DNA of 64,000 nt from Patiriisocius marinus (GTDB lineage Bacteria > Bacteroidota > Bacteroidia > Flavobacteriales > Flavobacteriaceae): positions 124,001 to 188,000 of the forward strand of contig NZ_BKCG01000001.1 in the NCBI RefSeq assembly GCF_008974325.1, in the 5' to 3' direction. This document shows positions 61,477 through 64,000 of this stretch, one piece after another. The translations under genes and the position numbers were made by a program. Position 1 is the stretch's first letter; each line of letters begins with the position of its first letter. The notes under the pieces are model-generated. The model saw only the letters and a program-made list of their open reading frames with translations. It did not search any database and was not told the origin of the DNA.

Positions 61477-62948
61477 TTTTAAACCTTATTTTTCCTCATC
61501 AATTATTCAAAAACTCGCAATTACTTGAAAATAATTTTGAGTGTTATCTCGTGGAAGAATGGTTATATTTTAAACAATATAAATTTCACAAACAAAAAAT
61601 AGCTTTCCATCGCGCTTCAATGAAATGGTATGAAAGTTATTTAAATTCTTTAGAAAAAAAGACTTTTTATATTGAGAGTACTAGTAACGATTGTGATATT
61701 AGAATATTATTAAAAAAACTTCATAAAAAGGGTCTCAAAAAAATTCAGCTATTTGAAGTTGTAGACAACTGGCTTCATAATCGTATTACTGAAACATGCT
61801 TGAAATTAAATATTGAAATTCAATTTTTTGAAAGTCCGCAGTTTATAAATACAACTGAAGAAACACAACGTTATTTCACATCAGAAAAGAAGAAATTTCA
61901 ACAATCTCACTTTTATACTGCTCAGCGTAAAAAACTTGATATACTTGTAACAAATGGAAAACCCACTGGTGGGAAATGGAGTTACGATCACGAAAACAGA
62001 AAGAAATATCCACGTAATAAAATACCGCCTTCCATACAGTTCCCAGAAACTAATGATTTTTTCACAGAGGCTAAGGAATATGTCTCAGAACATTTTAAAG
62101 AGAACTTAGGGGAAGTTAAACAATTTCCGTTATATCCTATTTCATTTAAAGAAAGTGAAGCTTGGTTAAATCAATTTCTAGAGCAACGTTTTATTGAATT
62201 TGGGCCTTATGAAGATGCTATTGTTTCTCATAATTCATTTTTAAACCACAGTATATTAACCCCAATGTTAAATACTGGCTTATTAACTCCCGAGTTAGTA
62301 ATTGAAAAAACACTAAGCTTCGCTGCAAATAATGAGATCCCACTAAACTCGACTGAAGGATTTATTAGACAGATTATTGGATGGCGTGAGTTTATGAGAG
62401 GTATGTATGTTTCAAAAGGAACCGCTTCAAGAACTTCTAATTTTTGGAAACATACACGTAAAATACCCGCATCATTTTATGACGGAACTACAGGAATTCC
62501 AGCATTAGACACTACAATTAAAAAAGTGTTAGCTACAGGGTATTGCCATCACATAGAACGATTAATGGTACTTGGTAATTTTATGTTGTTATGCGAGTTT
62601 GACCCAAAAGAAGTATATAAATGGTTTATGGAACTTTTTATTGATGCTTACGATTGGGTAATGGTGCCTAATGTTTATGGAATGAGTCAATTTGCAGATG
62701 GCGGATTTTTTGCAACAAAACCCTACATAAGTGCCAGCAATTATATTCTAAAAATGAGTGATTATAAGAAGGGAGATTGGCAAGAAATATGGGATGGACT
62801 GTTTTGGAACTTTATGGACAAAAACAGAAACTTTTTTGAACAAAATCCACGAATAGGAATGCTACTTAGGATGTTCGATAAAATGGATCAAGAAAAACGC
62901 ACTACTCATTTAGAAAACGCTAGTACCTTTTTAAGCTCGTTAGATTAA
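61473..62948 (+). CDS. Cryptochrome/photolyase-related protein (PhrB/FeS-BCP-like group) lacking most Fe-S cysteines
   Basis: A 491-residue protein with the deoxyribodipyrimidine photolyase-related alpha/beta N-terminus (NLIFPHQLFKNSQLL, VEEWLYFKQYKFHKQK) and the helical FAD domain (FIRQIIGWREFMRGMYVSKG, YCHHIERLMVLGNFMLL, WVMVPNVYGMSQFADGGFFA, SASNYILKMSDY). Family members with an iron-sulfur cluster have a CxxC and a later Cys after the MSxY segment. Here that stretch is KKGDWQEIWDGLFW with no Cys. So cluster binding appears lost while flavin motifs are kept. It may be a 6-4 photolyase or a photoreceptor. Confidence 0.9.
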   Translation: MILNLIFPHQLFKNSQLLENNFECYLVEEWLYFKQYKFHKQKIAFHRASMKWYESYLNSLEKKTFYIESTSNDCDIRILLKKLHKKGLKKIQLFEVVDNWLHNRITETCLKLNIEIQFFESPQFINTTEETQRYFTSEKKKFQQSHFYTAQRKKLDILVTNGKPTGGKWSYDHENRKKYPRNKIPPSIQFPETNDFFTEAKEYVSEHFKENLGEVKQFPLYPISFKESEAWLNQFLEQRFIEFGPYEDAIVSHNSFLNHSILTPMLNTGLLTPELVIEKTLSFAANNEIPLNSTEGFIRQIIGWREFMRGMYVSKGTASRTSNFWKHTRKIPASFYDGTTGIPALDTTIKKVLATGYCHHIERLMVLGNFMLLCEFDPKEVYKWFMELFIDAYDWVMVPNVYGMSQFADGGFFATKPYISASNYILKMSDYKKGDWQEIWDGLFWNFMDKNRNFFEQNPRIGMLLRMFDKMDQEKRTTHLENASTFLSSLD

Positions 62949-63410
62949 TTATTGTAAAGGTTTATTTCTAGAGCGATCGTAAAGGACTATACTTCCTGCT
63001 ACAGCTACGTTTAGGCTAAACTCAGATGGGAATTGCACCAAAAAATGTGACTTATCAATAGCCTCTTTAGTCATTCCGTGATCCTCTGCTCCTAAAAGAT
63101 ACACACACCTTCGTGGGTGATTAAAATCTTCTAAGTTTTCTGAACGATCATCTTTTTCAATTCCTACAATACGAACCCCTTTTGGCAAGTGTTCGAAAAA
63201 ATCGTTGAAGTCTTTATAATGGAAATAAGGCATTGATTTAACAGCATTATGTGTATCGCTAGCTTGATTTGCATAACGTTTTCCAATGGTGAAAATAAAA
63301 CTTGCTCCTAAGTTTTGAGCTGTCCTCCAGAGTACTCCCAAATTTTCGGGAGTTTTTCCATTCATTATTCCAATGCCAAAATATGTTGTGGTAAAATTAT
63401 CTGGTTGCAT
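62949..63410 (-). CDS. SpoU/TrmH-family RNA methyltransferase
   Basis: A 153-residue SPOUT methyltransferase without the N-terminal substrate-binding extension. It has NGKTPENLGVLWRTAQNLGASFIF, YLLGAEDHGMTKEAID (knot loop) and FPSEFSLNVAVAGSIVLYD (SAM-binding knot with Asn and Ser-Leu). It methylates a 2'-O-ribose or base in tRNA or rRNA; the target is not clear. Its stop abuts the stop of the converging photolyase-related gene with no gap. Confidence 0.9.
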   Translation of the reverse strand: MQPDNFTTTYFGIGIMNGKTPENLGVLWRTAQNLGASFIFTIGKRYANQASDTHNAVKSMPYFHYKDFNDFFEHLPKGVRIVGIEKDDRSENLEDFNHPRRCVYLLGAEDHGMTKEAIDKSHFLVQFPSEFSLNVAVAGSIVLYDRSRNKPLQ

Positions 63411-63457
63411 TTAGCAAAGATATAATTCTTAATATTTCCGAGGAAAACATTTATAAA

Positions 63458-64000
63458 TTAACCTTCAAACTCATCGTCTCCACCACCGTTTTGACTTGGT
63501 CTACCTCGTTTTTTCTTTTCATTAAATCTATATGTAAATGAAAGATTTATAGAACGTTCTCTCCATTGAAACTCACTATCGCTAGTAAATGTAGTAGTGT
63601 CTGTAAATGAACGACGCTTTCTTGAATTTAACAAATCGCTCACATTTAAACCAATGGTTCCATTGTCTGACATAATATCTTTACTGAAAGCTAAACTCAC
63701 TGAAGTGATGCTTTTGTTTTCGGTTTGTGCATTGTTGCTTGGACCTCTATAGAATACATTTGTCTGCCAATCGATTTTGTATGGTAAACTAACTTTAGCA
63801 CTACCTCTAGCAAAATAACTAGTATTTTTTGTACCGTAATCAACACCTCCGAATGCACCTTCTGTTTCGAACTGGAAGAAGTTAAAACTTCCGTTTAAGC
63901 GCAACCATTTGTTTGGGTTATAAAGAATCCCTGCCTCTGCACCTATTCTTTTATTTGTGCTTAGGTTAATAGGAATTGTTCTAATAATTGGAATTCCGTT
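63458..64000 (-). CDS. C-terminal end of an outer-membrane beta-barrel (TonB receptor-like) protein (5' end outside window)
   Basis: The frame is open to the right edge, giving 180 residues. Strands alternate polar and aromatic residues (LRLNGSFNFFQFETEG, INLSFTYRFNEKKKRG) as in the last strands of a TonB-dependent receptor-like barrel. The end GRPSQNGGGDDEFEG is acidic and lies after the last strand. It is similar in style to the barrel at 26531-29305. The substrate is unknown. Confidence 0.8.
   Translation of the reverse strand, partial: NGIPIIRTIPINLSTNKRIGAEAGILYNPNKWLRLNGSFNFFQFETEGAFGGVDYGTKNTSYFARGSAKVSLPYKIDWQTNVFYRGPSNNAQTENKSITSVSLAFSKDIMSDNGTIGLNVSDLLNSRKRRSFTDTTTFTSDSEFQWRERSINLSFTYRFNEKKKRGRPSQNGGGDDEFEG

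Overview
The window looks like a chromosome segment of a marine-type member of the Flavobacteriaceae (Bacteroidota). This rests on low GC, secreted proteins with C-terminal type IX secretion (T9SS) sorting domains, GLPGLI-family proteins, DUF5686 and CarboxypepD_reg outer-membrane proteins, and promoters of the Bacteroidota type (TTG, about 19-20 bp, TAnnTTTG). No RNA genes, CRISPR arrays, phages, transposases or origins were recognised.

Layout. (1) 1-4.9 kb: the end of a T9SS-secreted protein, a small lipoprotein, a receiver/LuxR-like regulator that has lost its phosphorylation residues, and a TPR histidine kinase with a LytTR response regulator. The kinase appears to start at ATT. (2) 4.9-22.7 kb: a long minus-strand catabolic block, read right to left: TetR regulator, paaE, paaA, paaB, paaC, paaD, paaG, paaH, paaI, paaJ, paaZ, a MarC-family membrane protein, a crotonase, paaY, then E2 and a fused E1 of a branched-chain-type 2-oxoacid dehydrogenase. 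A near-canonical promoter overlaps a perfect inverted repeat just before paaE. Three unrelated-looking four-helix-bundle (S23/IVP-like) genes sit inside the block, two of them bracketed by inverted repeats, and many spacers hold short palindromic or hexameric repeats. No phenylacetate-CoA ligase (paaK) is present. (3) 22.8-26.4 kb: a long aromatic amino acid hydroxylase, an NTF2-like protein, a rhodanese, a nuclease gene with a stop at codon 2, and a DUF4230 protein. (4) 26.5-33.7 kb: an outer-membrane receptor-like barrel, two GLPGLI proteins, and a divergent histidine kinase/OmpR-type regulator pair with a phased 10-bp direct repeat between them. (5) 33.8-45.4 kb: deoxynucleoside kinase, two lipoproteins, polyphosphate kinase, an App1-type phosphatase, a membrane pyrophosphatase, two T9SS cargo proteins and a soluble pyrophosphatase. 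(6) 45.5-55.4 kb: DUF5686 protein, pyruvate dehydrogenase E1 beta, EtfBA, a bifunctional nuclease, a CNT nucleoside transporter with an added periplasmic domain, thymidylate synthase and a TonB-like protein. (7) 55.5-63 kb: a plus-strand run of egtB, egtD, DUF427, mqo, a rearranged photolyase-like gene, a flavin reductase, a frameshifted DUF2256 gene and a photolyase-related gene. Then come a SpoU methyltransferase and the end of another outer-membrane barrel.

How it fits together. The paa block encodes phenylacetyl-CoA epoxidation (paaABCDE), isomerisation (paaG), ring opening (paaZ) and beta-oxidation (crotonase, paaH, paaJ), plus the PaaI and PaaY thioesterase-type accessories. Having a 2-oxoacid dehydrogenase in the same run and aromatic amino acid hydroxylase next door suggests, as inference, that phenylacetyl-CoA may be made directly from phenylpyruvate. 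The pyrophosphate/polyphosphate genes form a second theme. The ergothioneine-type, flavin and photolyase genes form a third, consistent with light and oxidative stress.
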